Notes: generated by a model from the sequence alone, not told the origin. 64,000 nucleotides of DNA from Burkholderiales bacterium (GCA_016213325.1 JACRAY010000010.1:1-64000); one strand, 5' to 3'; positions 31,189 through 41,107 are shown, counted from the first letter of the stretch. Numbers and translations are program-made.

Positions 31189-32547
31189 TCAGTAAGCGGG
31201 CTCGACCCGCGCGATCAGGCCGCTGCGGTCTTCACGGTTGCGCAGCGTCAGGCGCAGGCCGCAGCGCTTCGCGGCGCTCTGCGCGATGGCGAGGCCCAGT
31301 CCGCTGCCGCTGGTGCCGTTGCCCGGCACCCGGAAGAAGCGGTCGAACACGCGCGGCAACAGGTCCGGCGGGATGCCCGGGCCGGTGTCGACCACTTCCA
31401 CGGCAGGCCGCCCCCCGTCATCGATCAGCCGCACGTCGACCACGCCGCCTTCGGGCGTGTAGCGCAAGGCGTTCTCGATCAGGTTGTCCAGCAGGCTGCG
31501 CAGGTCGCCGGGCGCACAGCGCAGCGTCACGGGCGCAGCGGGCGGCTCGGGGGGGCCCACCAGCCCCAGGTCGATGTTGCGCTGGTCCGCCAGTGCGATC
31601 AGCGTGTTCATGCTTTCGTGCAGCTGCGCCTGCAGGTCCACCGGTGCCGGGCCTTCGGCGGCTGCGGCCTCGTGGCGCGACATCTTCAGCAGCTGGTCGA
31701 CCAGCCGCTGCGCGCGCTTCACGCCGGTTTCGAGCTGGGCGAAGCGCTCGGCCGACTCGCCGCTGCAGCAGTCGCCGCGCAGGTTTTCCAGCTGCAGGCC
31801 GATCGCCGTGATGGGGGTGCGCAATTCATGCGCGGCGTCCGAGACGAAGCGCCGCTGTTGCTGGAAGGCATCGCGCAACCGTCCCAGCAGGCTGTTGAAC
31901 GATGCCACCAGCGGACGGATTTCGAGCGGCACGCGGTCGATGGACAGCTCGGCGATGGAGTGCTCGTCCTGGTCGGCCGCCTCGCGGCCGATGTCCAGCA
32001 GCGCGCGCGAAATGCTGCGCGCCAGGCCCCACAGCACCAGCATCGACAAGGGCAGCAGGATCAGGATGGGCGCGACGGCCGAACCGGCCCGCTCGGCCGC
32101 CACGTGCGAGCGGAACTGCCCGCTTTGCAGCACCTGCACCGTGTGGCCGCCGGGCGAGACGGCGGGCGTGACGAAGACGCGCCACTGGCGCCCGTCGTAG
32201 CTCACGTCATGGAAGCCTTCGCCGGGGATCATGCCCATGCGCAGGTCGGGCCACGAACTCGCCACCATGCGCCCGTCGGGGCGAAACACCTGGGTCACGT
32301 AGGCGCCCCACTTGTGCACGCGTTCGGTGCTCTGCGGCGGCGGCGCCATCTGGTCGGGGTGCGTGGCGAGGGCCTGGGCCAGCTGCTCCATCTGGTCGTC
32401 CATGAAGGCAGCCACCATGCGGCTGTAGCTCCAGTACGAGAAGGCGGCCGAGGCCGCGCCCACCAGCAGGAACAGCGGCACCAGCCACAGCATCAGGGCG
32501 CGCCTGAGCGAGCAGAGCGGGCCGCGTGGAAAGACGTGGAACTTCAT
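31189..32547 (-). CDS. Two-component sensor histidine kinase
   Basis: FVSDAAHELRTPITAIGLQLENL H-box, DNLIENALRYTPEGG, DTGPGIP. Confidence 0.94.
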   Translation of the reverse strand: MKFHVFPRGPLCSLRRALMLWLVPLFLLVGAASAAFSYWSYSRMVAAFMDDQMEQLAQALATHPDQMAPPPQSTERVHKWGAYVTQVFRPDGRMVASSWPDLRMGMIPGEGFHDVSYDGRQWRVFVTPAVSPGGHTVQVLQSGQFRSHVAAERAGSAVAPILILLPLSMLVLWGLARSISRALLDIGREAADQDEHSIAELSIDRVPLEIRPLVASFNSLLGRLRDAFQQQRRFVSDAAHELRTPITAIGLQLENLRGDCCSGESAERFAQLETGVKRAQRLVDQLLKMSRHEAAAAEGPAPVDLQAQLHESMNTLIALADQRNIDLGLVGPPEPPAAPVTLRCAPGDLRSLLDNLIENALRYTPEGGVVDVRLIDDGGRPAVEVVDTGPGIPPDLLPRVFDRFFRVPGNGTSGSGLGLAIAQSAAKRCGLRLTLRNREDRSGLIARVEPAY

Positions 32548-33224
32548 TCGGCCCTGGCTCCCGCTGCAGAAGGCGCCACCCGCCAGCCGAGGCCGCGCAC
32601 GTTGCGGATGGCGTCGGGACCGAGCTTGCGGCGCATGCCGTGGATCAGGACGTCCACGGCATTGCTGCTGACCTCTTCGCCCCAGCCATAGATGCGGTTT
32701 TCCAGCTGCTCGCGCGACAGGATGGCGCCGGGGCGCTCCAGCAGCGCGTGCAGCAGGGCGAACTCGCGCGCCGACAGCTGCGAACGCTCGCCTTCGACCA
32801 CCACTTCGCGCGTGGTCAGGTCCAGTTGCAGGCCGGGTGCGCCGATCACCGAGTGCGCGCTGCCGTCGCGCCGGCGGATCACGGCGCGCATGCGCGCCAG
32901 CAGTTCGCGGAACTCGTAGGGCTTCAGCAGGTAGTCGTCGGCGCCGAGGTCCAGCCCGCCGATCCGGTCTTCGAGGCCGTCACGCGCGGTCAGCACCACG
33001 ATCGGCGTGGCATCCTTGCCCTCCCGTGCACGGCGCAGCACTTCGACGCCGTCGCGCTTGGGCAGGCCCAGGTCGAGCAGCACGCACGCGTAGTCGCCAT
33101 CGGCCAATGCGCTCTGCGCGAGCAGGCCGTCCCTCACCCAGTCGACCGACCAGCCCTGCGTGCCGAGTGCATCGCGCAGGCTGGCGCCGATCATCTCGTC
33201 GTCTTCCACCAGCAGGACCCGCAT
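32544..33224 (-). CDS. OmpR-family response regulator
   Basis: MRVLLVEDDEMIG, LLDLGLPKRDG, C-terminal winged helix SNAVDVLIHGMRRKLG; overlaps kinase start. Confidence 0.94.
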   Translation of the reverse strand: MRVLLVEDDEMIGASLRDALGTQGWSVDWVRDGLLAQSALADGDYACVLLDLGLPKRDGVEVLRRAREGKDATPIVVLTARDGLEDRIGGLDLGADDYLLKPYEFRELLARMRAVIRRRDGSAHSVIGAPGLQLDLTTREVVVEGERSQLSAREFALLHALLERPGAILSREQLENRIYGWGEEVSSNAVDVLIHGMRRKLGPDAIRNVRGLGWRVAPSAAGARAE

Positions 33225-33352
33225 GTCGTCTCCTTGCGCCGCCGGCCCCGCCCATCGGGACCACCGCCGAACGCGTAAGTTACTAGGTATGGATTAGCCG
33301 GCGATTACGCGCCGAAATCAACCGTTCATCACTGTTGGGGAACCGTTCAGGG

Positions 33353-33358
33353 TAGAAT
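33353..33358 (+). promoter_or_regulatory. Possible -10 (TAGAAT) of pilus operon promoter with AACCGTTCA direct repeats upstream
   Basis: AACCGTTCA at 33320-33328 and 33341-33349 (21-bp period), then TAGAAT. Confidence 0.4.
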
Positions 33359-33543
33359 GCGGACCTTAGTTCTCGTTTCAAATAGTAACTATCTGTGACA
33401 ATTCCCGTCTCTTCTGACGAAATGATCGGAAGAACGTTGATTCAGCGTGACTTTTTTCATTGCAAACCGTTACATCAGCCCGTACATTTCAATCACCGTA
33501 AGCAGATTGCCTAACCCCCTCAGCCGATTCCCTAGGAGCCCTC

Positions 33544-34059
33544 ATGAAAAAGCTTAGCCTGATTGCCGCTGCACTGCTCGCGCTCAGCGGCACCACCTTC
33601 GCCGGCACCACGTCCGACACCTTCGCCGTATCGGTGTCGTTCACCAGCGCCTGCACGGTGTCCACCACCGCCAACGACCTGTCGTTCACCTATGTCGGAA
33701 TGCAGGTCGGCGCCGCCACCGACTCCACGGGCATCACGTTCTCGTGCACCCGCAATTTCGTCAACCCGACGTTCACGTTCGACGACACCGACGCGGTGCG
33801 CACGGCCTCGGCGGCGGCGTCCAGCGGCACCATCACGGCTGAAGGCTTGCTGAAGGGGCTGCGCTACACCTTGTCGGCTGCGGTGCCCACGGTGGTGGAC
33901 GGCACCGACGCTTCCGCCGGTGCCCTCGGCACGGGCGGCAGCAACGGCACCGCGGACGCCTACACGCTGACCATCAACGCCAACATGCCGGGCGGCCAGG
34001 CCGGCGACAACACCGCGGGCGCGACGACACACAACCGTACGCTGACCATCAGCTTCTAG
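33544..34059 (+). CDS. Spore coat U (SCPU) domain protein, major pilin of archaic chaperone-usher pilus
   Basis: Signal peptide, ..VSVSFTSACTVS.., C-terminal LTINANMPGGQAGDN..RTLTISF donor-strand-like pattern. Confidence 0.85.
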   Translation: MKKLSLIAAALLALSGTTFAGTTSDTFAVSVSFTSACTVSTTANDLSFTYVGMQVGAATDSTGITFSCTRNFVNPTFTFDDTDAVRTASAAASSGTITAEGLLKGLRYTLSAAVPTVVDGTDASAGALGTGGSNGTADAYTLTINANMPGGQAGDNTAGATTHNRTLTISF

Positions 34060-34105
34060 GCAATTCACCTAAGATGTGGCGCGACAGTGGCAGCACCATC
34101 GCGTC

Positions 34106-34507
34106 ATGGAGCTCCGCGTGAATTCCCAGGCCATCCGATCGATCCTGCTCGGCTGCGTCGCTGCGGCCCTGCTGGCCGCGGAACACGCGGACGGGGGGCA
34201 GGCCAGCGCCAGCTTCCGTGTGACGGTGAACTACACGCCGTCGCAGCAGTGCACGGCCGGGCTGGGGCCGGACGGCTTGCCGGCGGCGGAGTGCGGCTCG
34301 GGTGGCCAGATCCCGGGGGGCGGCGGGCAGCCCCCCAGCGGCGGGACCCCGCCACCGGCGCAGCAGCCGGCCCAGTCGCAGGCCTGGCCGCGTTCACGCC
34401 TCGCGGGCCAGCGCCAGGGGCAGGACGGGTATTTCATCGGCGAGTACTCCTCGCGCATCATCGTGGCTGGCGAATACGAGTACGTGGAGATGACCGTGAG
34501 CTGGTAG
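34106..34507 (+). CDS. Hypothetical exported Pro/Gly-rich protein in pilus operon
   Basis: Signal-peptide-like N-terminus, GGSG..PGGGGQPPSGGTPPPAQQPAQ linker, C-term EYVEMTVSW. Confidence 0.7.
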   Translation: MELRVNSQAIRSILLGCVAAALLAAEHADGGQASASFRVTVNYTPSQQCTAGLGPDGLPAAECGSGGQIPGGGGQPPSGGTPPPAQQPAQSQAWPRSRLAGQRQGQDGYFIGEYSSRIIVAGEYEYVEMTVSW

Positions 34508-34544
34508 GCTCGCCTCTGTCGAGCTGACTTACCCCACGATCGCC

Positions 34545-35264
34545 ATGAACACCTTCGTAAGAGCGCTGGCACTGGCGCTGGTTGCGCTGGCCCAGCAGGC
34601 CCAGGCTGCGCAATTCTCCATCACGCCGGTACGCATCTTCATGACTCCGCGCGATCGGGCGATAGCCGTCACGATCACGAACGAGAGCGCCGAGGAAGTC
34701 GTCATGCAGGCCGACCTGTACCTGTGGAAGCAGAAGCCGGACGGTACCGACGACCTGACGCTGACCGAAGACCTGATCCTGTCGCCGCCGATCCTGAAGC
34801 TCGGGCCCAACGCGCGGCAAGTGGTGCGGCTCGCCCGAATTTCGGCGACCCCGACGGACCGCGAGCTCACCTACCGGCTGATCGTGCGCGAAGTGCCCGA
34901 GGCGAAGCCCACCGAGCGGCTGACCCTGCAGGTCGCACTGGCCTTCTCGCTGCCGATTTTCATCACGCCGCCGAGTGCGAAGCGCTCGCTGCAGTGCAGC
35001 GCCGAGCGCGCGACCTCCGACGCGGTCCGCGTGACCTGCGAAAACTCCGGCCGGGCCTACGCGCAGCTGCGTGGCATCGAGGTGCTCGACAGCAAGGGCA
35101 CCAAGGTCGCGAGCCGCGACCAGGGCGCCTACATCCTGCCTTCCATCAAGCGCGTCTTCGACGTGAAGAGCGTCGCCGGGCGCATCCCGGCCGGGCCGGT
35201 GAAGGTCCAGATGATGCTGGACGACGGCAGCATGCAGGGATTCGATGCCAGCCTGCCAGAATGA
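34545..35264 (+). CDS. Fimbrial periplasmic chaperone
   Basis: FSITPVRIFMTPRDRAIAVTITNESAEEVVMQADLY.. PapD-like. Confidence 0.9.
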   Translation: MNTFVRALALALVALAQQAQAAQFSITPVRIFMTPRDRAIAVTITNESAEEVVMQADLYLWKQKPDGTDDLTLTEDLILSPPILKLGPNARQVVRLARISATPTDRELTYRLIVREVPEAKPTERLTLQVALAFSLPIFITPPSAKRSLQCSAERATSDAVRVTCENSGRAYAQLRGIEVLDSKGTKVASRDQGAYILPSIKRVFDVKSVAGRIPAGPVKVQMMLDDGSMQGFDASLPE

Positions 35265-37627
35265 CCGTTCGCCGCGGACGCACCCTTGTCATGGCCGCAA
35301 CCCTCACTCTCTCCGCGGCACTGGCGCTGGCCCAGTCAGGGCGGCCCGAGGTGCCGGCGTCCGTGGCAACGCAGGACCGCATCCTGCCGCTTGAGGCGAC
35401 CGTCAATGGCGCGCGCGGCGGCTCGTGGCCCTTCGTCGAGCGCCAGGGCGTCCTGTACGTCACGCGCGATGCGCTCGAGGAGTGGCGGCTGCACATCCGT
35501 GGCGACATGCAGCCGATCACCGCCCGCGGCGGCGAGTACTGGCCGCTGAACGGCATCCCGGGCTTCTCGGCAAAGATCAATTACGCCCAGCTCTCGATCG
35601 ACCTGAGCTTCTCCCCGGATGCCTTTTCGGGCACCCAGCTGAAGGTGACGAAGGAGCTCGAGCGGCCCAAGCCCGGCCCCGTGCTGCCCAGCCTGTTCCT
35701 CAACTACGACCTGAACTTCCAGCACTCGCGCTCCTCGAGCCAGGCTTCGCGCGACCTCGGTGCCGTGCTCGAATTCGGGGGCTCCAACGACTGGGGCGTG
35801 GTCACGTCCACGCACGTGGGGCGCAACCTGAGCGGAGGCACCGAAGGCCCGCGTGGCTGGCTGCGGCTGGAAAGCACTTTCACGCGCCACATCCCGGATT
35901 CGCAACTCAGCCTGCGCGCCGGCGACAGCACCACCCGCCAAGGCCTGTGGGGACGCGGCGTGTACTTCGGCGGCCTCCAGCTGGGCAGCAACTACTCCCT
36001 GACCCCGGGGTTCCTCACGCAGCCGCTGCCGCTCTTCACGGGGGTGTCGGCGGCGCCGTCGACCGTGGAGCTGTACATCAACGACCAGCTGCGCAAGGTG
36101 GCCCAGGTGCCGGCCGGGCCCTTCGCCATCGACAACAACGCCCTGGGCTTCACGGGCAGCGGCGAAGCCCGCATCGTGGTGCGCGACATCCTCGGGCGCG
36201 AGGTCGTCATGGTGCAACCGTTCTTCACATCGGCGCACCTGCTGGCGTCCGGGCTCGCAGACTGGTCCGTGGAAGCCGGTGCGGTTCGCGAGAACCTCGG
36301 CACCACGAGCAACGACTACGGACACCGCTTCGCGACCGGGACCTGGCGGCGCGGCATGAACGACAAGCTGACGCTGGAGGCCCGCGGGGAAATCACGCGC
36401 AGCCACCGCACCGCCGGGGCAGGCGCCATCCACGCGCTGCCCTGGGATGCCCTGGTGCGCGGCGCGTACGCCCGCAGCCGGCATGACGCCGCCGGAAGCG
36501 GCCACTACTGGACGCTCGGGCTCGACAAGCAGTGGCTCGTCACGGCGTTCAGCGTGCAGGTGCTGGGCGCCACCCGCGGTTATCGCGAGCTGGGGATGGC
36601 CGCAGACGCCCTGCCGGTCCGGCGGCAGTGGGGCGTGCGCCTGTCCCACACGTTCACGCAAGGCACCCTGGGCCTGGCGGTCGCCCGGCAGGAACGGTTC
36701 GACGTGGAGGCGGTCACCACCCTGAGCGCCAATTACTCGATGCGCATCGGGGCGCGCAGTTCGCTGAACGTCAACCTGAGCCGCGTGCTCGGGCCGTCGC
36801 CGGGAACGTCGGTCGGCATGACCTTGCAGGTTCCGCTGGACGCCACCAGCGTGGCATCGACCATTTTCAGCAGCCACTCGGGCGGCCAGGACCTGTACGC
36901 GACCTACTCGCAATCCTCCACGCCCGAGCAGAGGCTCGGGTGGCGGGTGATGGGCGGCCTGCTGCAGAACAAGGTCCGCAGCGAAGCCGGTGCCGACTAC
37001 TCAGGCCGCTATGGCCGGGTGTTCTCGGACCTGAGCGTGTCGAGCGGCCAGCAGTCGCTGCGGCTGGGCGCCTCAGGTGGCATGGCGATGGCCGCGGGCC
37101 GGGTGTTCCTGGCCCCGCGGCTCGACGAGAGCTTCGCGGTTGCGGAGTTGAAAGGCTATCCAGGTGTAGGCATCGGGCTCGGGTCGAACCCGAGCACGAC
37201 GACAGATGCAGCAGGTATCGCGTTCATCCCGAACCTGAGCCCCTGGCAGACCAACCAGATCCGGCTGGACCCGCGCGACCTGCCGATCTCGGCGGAACTG
37301 GACTCGATCGAGCAGTCCGTGGTGCCGTCGTGGCGCAGCGCAGTGAAGGTGGACTTTCCGGTGCGCAGCGGGCGCGGTGCCTTGCTGCGGCTCGCGCAGG
37401 AGAACGGGGAGCCGATTCCCGCCGGCGCGATCGTGCAGATCGTGGGCGACAAGGAAGAGTTCTATACGGGCCGCCGCGGCGAGGCCTTCGTTACGGGCTT
37501 GCAGACGGCCAACAAGCTGGTGGTGCGCTGGAAAGGCGGCCAGTGCAGCGTCGACGTGACATTGCCGCCGGCCAACGACGACGTGCCGCGCATCGGGCCG
37601 CTCACCTGCCAAAGGAGCGCCCGGTGA
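35261..37627 (+). CDS. Fimbrial outer membrane usher protein
   Basis: Long beta-barrel ORF with PSTVELYINDQLRKVAQVPAGPFAIDN.. plug/usher motifs; ATGA overlap with chaperone. Confidence 0.9.
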   Translation: MTVRRGRTLVMAATLTLSAALALAQSGRPEVPASVATQDRILPLEATVNGARGGSWPFVERQGVLYVTRDALEEWRLHIRGDMQPITARGGEYWPLNGIPGFSAKINYAQLSIDLSFSPDAFSGTQLKVTKELERPKPGPVLPSLFLNYDLNFQHSRSSSQASRDLGAVLEFGGSNDWGVVTSTHVGRNLSGGTEGPRGWLRLESTFTRHIPDSQLSLRAGDSTTRQGLWGRGVYFGGLQLGSNYSLTPGFLTQPLPLFTGVSAAPSTVELYINDQLRKVAQVPAGPFAIDNNALGFTGSGEARIVVRDILGREVVMVQPFFTSAHLLASGLADWSVEAGAVRENLGTTSNDYGHRFATGTWRRGMNDKLTLEARGEITRSHRTAGAGAIHALPWDALVRGAYARSRHDAAGSGHYWTLGLDKQWLVTAFSVQVLGATRGYRELGMAADALPVRRQWGVRLSHTFTQGTLGLAVARQERFDVEAVTTLSANYSMRIGARSSLNVNLSRVLGPSPGTSVGMTLQVPLDATSVASTIFSSHSGGQDLYATYSQSSTPEQRLGWRVMGGLLQNKVRSEAGADYSGRYGRVFSDLSVSSGQQSLRLGASGGMAMAAGRVFLAPRLDESFAVAELKGYPGVGIGLGSNPSTTTDAAGIAFIPNLSPWQTNQIRLDPRDLPISAELDSIEQSVVPSWRSAVKVDFPVRSGRGALLRLAQENGEPIPAGAIVQIVGDKEEFYTGRRGEAFVTGLQTANKLVVRWKGGQCSVDVTLPPANDDVPRIGPLTCQRSAR

Positions 37628-38472
37628 GCACGCTGCTGCGCCTGCTGGCGATGCTGGCCCTGCTGGCAGCCTGGCCATCGGCTCACGCGGCCCTCTCGTG
37701 CGACCCGCCGGTGACGGGCGCCGGGGTCACGATCAACTACGTCAACAACACGACCATGACGGTCCAGTCCACGTTCGACATCACCTGCCGGCGCACGTCG
37801 ACCGGCGACGCCACCACGCTCGATGTCGAATTCGAGATGGACAACGGCCTGTACAACAACGGCACCAACAACCGCGCGCGCCACACCATCACGACCAGCG
37901 CGTTCATCAAGTATGACTTCTACCGGGCGTCCAACTGCGGCAGCAAGTGGAAGGGCAACCAGAAGCTCAGTGCCACCTTCACCTGGGCCGCCGGCACCAC
38001 CGGGCCGCAGACGAAGACCGTTTCCTACTGGGCCTGCATCAACACGGCCCAGGTCGCCGCGGCCGAAGGCCTGCACAGCGACACCGGCCATGTCACAACC
38101 ACCTATGGCACCACAACGCTGGCCGCGGTCGACCTGAACGTCTCGATCTACGCGCCGGCGTACTGCAACCTGACGACCCCGCCGGGCGACATCAGCGTTT
38201 CATACACCGCCTTCGGCGCACAGCAGAGCGGCAGTACCGGCTTCGGGCTCACCTGCACCATCGGCATGACCTACACGATTGCGACGGACGTGACGGAAAG
38301 CCTCCTCACGGGCCTGCGCTACATCCTGAGCACGTCTCCCGCCACGACCGCGGGAACGGGTGCGCTGCAGAACTACTCGATCATCGCCACTTTCCCGGCG
38401 GGCCAGGCCGGCAGTTGCGCAGCGGGCAGCTGCAGCGGCACCAACACCCACACGCTCACCATCACGTACTGA
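37624..38472 (+). CDS. Two-domain SCPU protein, putative tip adhesin
   Basis: Two SCPU-like halves; C-terminal NYSIIATFPAGQAGSC..HTLTITY; GTGA overlap with usher. Confidence 0.85.
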   Translation: MSTLLRLLAMLALLAAWPSAHAALSCDPPVTGAGVTINYVNNTTMTVQSTFDITCRRTSTGDATTLDVEFEMDNGLYNNGTNNRARHTITTSAFIKYDFYRASNCGSKWKGNQKLSATFTWAAGTTGPQTKTVSYWACINTAQVAAAEGLHSDTGHVTTTYGTTTLAAVDLNVSIYAPAYCNLTTPPGDISVSYTAFGAQQSGSTGFGLTCTIGMTYTIATDVTESLLTGLRYILSTSPATTAGTGALQNYSIIATFPAGQAGSCAAGSCSGTNTHTLTITY

Positions 38473-38478
38473 AGCGCC

Positions 38479-39579
38479 TCACCGCGGCAGCGCCTCGACC
38501 TCCTTCGTCCACCGCTCCACCAGCCGCCGCCGCTCGCTGGCCTTGCCGTACTTCTCGAAGTCGTACTTGATCAGGCGCACGCTGTCGATGGCCGGGATGC
38601 GCGGATCGGGCTTGAACATCCGGTTGGCGGGCACCTGCAGGCTGTTCGCCTTCGCGCCGACCTGCTGCCCCGCCGGGCTCATGAGCCAGTCGTAATAGCG
38701 CTTCGCTGCATCGCGGTTGCGCGAGCCTTTCACCAGCGCGATGCCGCCGATCTCGTACGGCGTGCCCTCGCACGGGGCGGCCGAGAACACCGGGAATTTG
38801 TTGGTGACGCGTTCGTTCTCGAAGCCGAAGATGAAGCTCACGCCGATGCCGACCTCGCCCTTGGCGACGCTGCGCGCCTGCGCGGTGCCGCTGCGCGTGT
38901 ATTGCGTGACGTTGCGGTGCAGCTTCTTCAGGTAGTCGAAGGCCTGGTCCTCGCCCATCAGCTGCACCAGCCCGGCGACGATGGTGTAGCCCGTGCCGCT
39001 GGAGCCGGGGTGCGAGGTCTCGATCTCGCCCTTGTAGCGGGCGTCAAGCAGGTCCTTCCAGCACTTCGGCGGCGGCAGCTTCTTCTTGCGCAGCACCTCG
39101 TCGTTCCAGCCGAAGCCGATGGCGCTGGTGTAGAAGCCGCCCACGTAGTTCTGGCTCATGGCGTACTGGCGCACCGCCCAGCCGTGCAGGTCGCCCAGGT
39201 AGTCGGGGCGATAGGCGTCGAGCAGGCCGAATTCGGCGGCCTGGTAGAACGGGTCGCCGGTGCCGCCCCACCAGATGTCGGTCTTGGGGTTGGCCGCTTC
39301 GGCGCGGATCTGCGCCAGCGCCTCGCCAGTCGGCTTGCGCGTCTGCAGCACGCGCACACCCGTGGCCTTGGTGAACTCCTGCGCCGCCAGTTCGCACCAC
39401 GCCTGGTCGGTGCTGCAGATGGCGCTGACGACTTGCTGGGCGTGCGCGCTACCCGGCAACAACAAGAACGCAGAAGTCGCAGAAAAAACACCAAAGACGC
39501 AGAAAAGAACCTTCCTGATGAATCCTTCTGCGTCTTTGGTGTTTTTTCTGCGACTTCTGCGTTCAAGAACCTGAGCCAT
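38479..39579 (-). CDS. ABC transporter substrate-binding protein (iron/putrescine-type)
   Basis: AICSTDQAWCELAAQEFTKATGVRV..WWGGTGDPFYQAA..; N-terminus encoded by an inverted repeat. Confidence 0.85.
   Translation of the reverse strand: MAQVLERRSRRKNTKDAEGFIRKVLFCVFGVFSATSAFLLLPGSAHAQQVVSAICSTDQAWCELAAQEFTKATGVRVLQTRKPTGEALAQIRAEAANPKTDIWWGGTGDPFYQAAEFGLLDAYRPDYLGDLHGWAVRQYAMSQNYVGGFYTSAIGFGWNDEVLRKKKLPPPKCWKDLLDARYKGEIETSHPGSSGTGYTIVAGLVQLMGEDQAFDYLKKLHRNVTQYTRSGTAQARSVAKGEVGIGVSFIFGFENERVTNKFPVFSAAPCEGTPYEIGGIALVKGSRNRDAAKRYYDWLMSPAGQQVGAKANSLQVPANRMFKPDPRIPAIDSVRLIKYDFEKYGKASERRRLVERWTKEVEALPR
39466..39564. repeat. 39-bp perfect inverted repeat (arms 39466-39504 and 39526-39564, 21-bp spacer), REP/MITE-like
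   Basis: GAACGCAGAAGTCGCAGAAAAAACACCAAAGACGCAGAA and its exact reverse complement. Confidence 0.95.
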
Positions 39580-39591
39580 CGTGATCCCCTT

Positions 39592-40359
39592 TCAGAACCG
39601 TTCATGCGGCGCGAGATAGCGCCATTGCCCCACCGGCAACTGTCCCAGCGACACCCGCCCGATGCGAACCCGCTTCAACCCTACCACCTTCAGCCCGGCC
39701 AGCTCGCACATGCGGCGGATCTGGCGCTTGCGGCCTTCGGTCAGCACGAAGCGCAGCTGCTCGGGGTTCTGCCAGTCCACCTGCGCTGTCTTCAGGGGCT
39801 TGCCGTCCAGGCTCAGGCCATGGCGCAGCCGCGCGAGTTGCGACGCCGGGAAGGCCCGCTGCACATCCACCGTGACCGAGCCGAAGGCGACGCGCACCAG
39901 GTATTCCTTTTCGATGCCCGAGTCTTCGCCGACCAGCGTGCGCGCCACGCGCCCGTCCTGCGTCAGCACGAGCAGCCCGGTCGAATCGATGTCCAGCCGG
40001 CCCGCGGGCGCCAGGCCCTTCAGTTGCGCGGGCGAAAAACGCAGCGGCGTCTCATCGCCCTTCCAGCGGTTGCGCGCCTGCACCAGCACCACCGCCGGCT
40101 CATAACCGTCTTCCGCCTGCCCGCTCACGTAACCCACGGGCTTGTGCAGCAGGATGGTCACCTGCTGCTGCTGTTGCCCGCGCGCCTGGCGGTCGACCTC
40201 GATGCGCGCATCCGGCGCCACCTGCTGGCCCATGGTGGCGACCGTGCCGTTCACCTTCACCCAGCCGCGTGCGATCCATTCGTCGGCCTCGCGGCGCGAA
40301 CACAGGCCGAGTTCGGCCATGCGCTTGTTCAGGCGCGAAGTGCTGGCGCCTTCAGGCAT
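39592..40359 (-). CDS. 23S rRNA pseudouridine synthase, RsuA/RluB/RluF family
   Basis: S4 domain [45 protein letters not shown]. Confidence 0.92.
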   Translation of the reverse strand: MPEGASTSRLNKRMAELGLCSRREADEWIARGWVKVNGTVATMGQQVAPDARIEVDRQARGQQQQQVTILLHKPVGYVSGQAEDGYEPAVVLVQARNRWKGDETPLRFSPAQLKGLAPAGRLDIDSTGLLVLTQDGRVARTLVGEDSGIEKEYLVRVAFGSVTVDVQRAFPASQLARLRHGLSLDGKPLKTAQVDWQNPEQLRFVLTEGRKRQIRRMCELAGLKVVGLKRVRIGRVSLGQLPVGQWRYLAPHERF

Positions 40360-41077
40360 CGGTACGCAAGGACAGGTCGCGGTTGCGCAGCGCATCCTGG
40401 TCGAGGATGCGCAGGCCGCCGTATTCGACGCGGATCAGCCCCTGCGCCTGCAGCGACGCCAGCGCCTCGTTGACGCGCTGCCGCGACAGGCCCACCAGGT
40501 AGGCGAGCTCCTGCTGCGTGATGCGCAGCACCTCGCCGACGCCGGGGTACAGCACGGGGTTGAACAGCGCCGCGAGGCTGCGCGCCACGCGCAGGTCGGG
40601 GTTGTTCATGCGGTCGATCTCGCGCGCCGCGATGAACTGGCCGAGCCGCTCGTTCAGCTGGTTCATGACGAAGCGGTTGAAGCCGATCGAGTGGTCCAGC
40701 AGCCAGTGGAACATGTCGGCCGGCAAGCCGGCGACCACGCTCTTGCGCAACGCCTGCACGTTGTAGCGGTAGATCTCGCGCTTGATGACCGTGCCTTCGC
40801 CGAACCAGCCCCCCGGCGGCAGCCCCGCGAACGTGAGGTGATGACCTTCTTCGTCGTCGGTGCTCATCTTCAGCAGGCCTTCGACCACACCGAACCAGTA
40901 CGTGACGGGCCGCCCGATGCGGCAGACGTAGTCGCCCGGCAGGGCGTCGCCCACCTTGATGTGCGACGACACGCGCTCGCGCTCCTCGGCCTGCAGCGCG
41001 CGCAACCACGGGATGCCGGCAAGCTCCACGGGCGTGGGATCGCGGCGGCGTTGGTGCAGGGACAGTTCGGAGGCCAT
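40352..41077 (-). CDS. Crp/Fnr family transcriptional regulator
   Basis: cNMP-binding fold and C-terminal [35 protein letters not shown]. Confidence 0.9.
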   Translation of the reverse strand: MASELSLHQRRRDPTPVELAGIPWLRALQAEERERVSSHIKVGDALPGDYVCRIGRPVTYWFGVVEGLLKMSTDDEEGHHLTFAGLPPGGWFGEGTVIKREIYRYNVQALRKSVVAGLPADMFHWLLDHSIGFNRFVMNQLNERLGQFIAAREIDRMNNPDLRVARSLAALFNPVLYPGVGEVLRITQQELAYLVGLSRQRVNEALASLQAQGLIRVEYGGLRILDQDALRNRDLSLRTDA

Positions 41078-41089
41078 GGACGAGCTTGA

Positions 41090-41107
41090 TTGTCGCCAGA
41101 AAGACAA
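41090..41107. promoter_or_regulatory. Operator-like palindrome TTGTC-N8-GACAA (copy 1)
   Basis: TTGTCGCCAGAAAGACAA between divergent genes. Confidence 0.65.

Noticed and set aside
39260-39574. 104-aa plus-strand ORF with AEVAEKTPKTQK..LVFFLRLLRS
   Set aside because: Arises from reading the inverted repeat on the opposite strand
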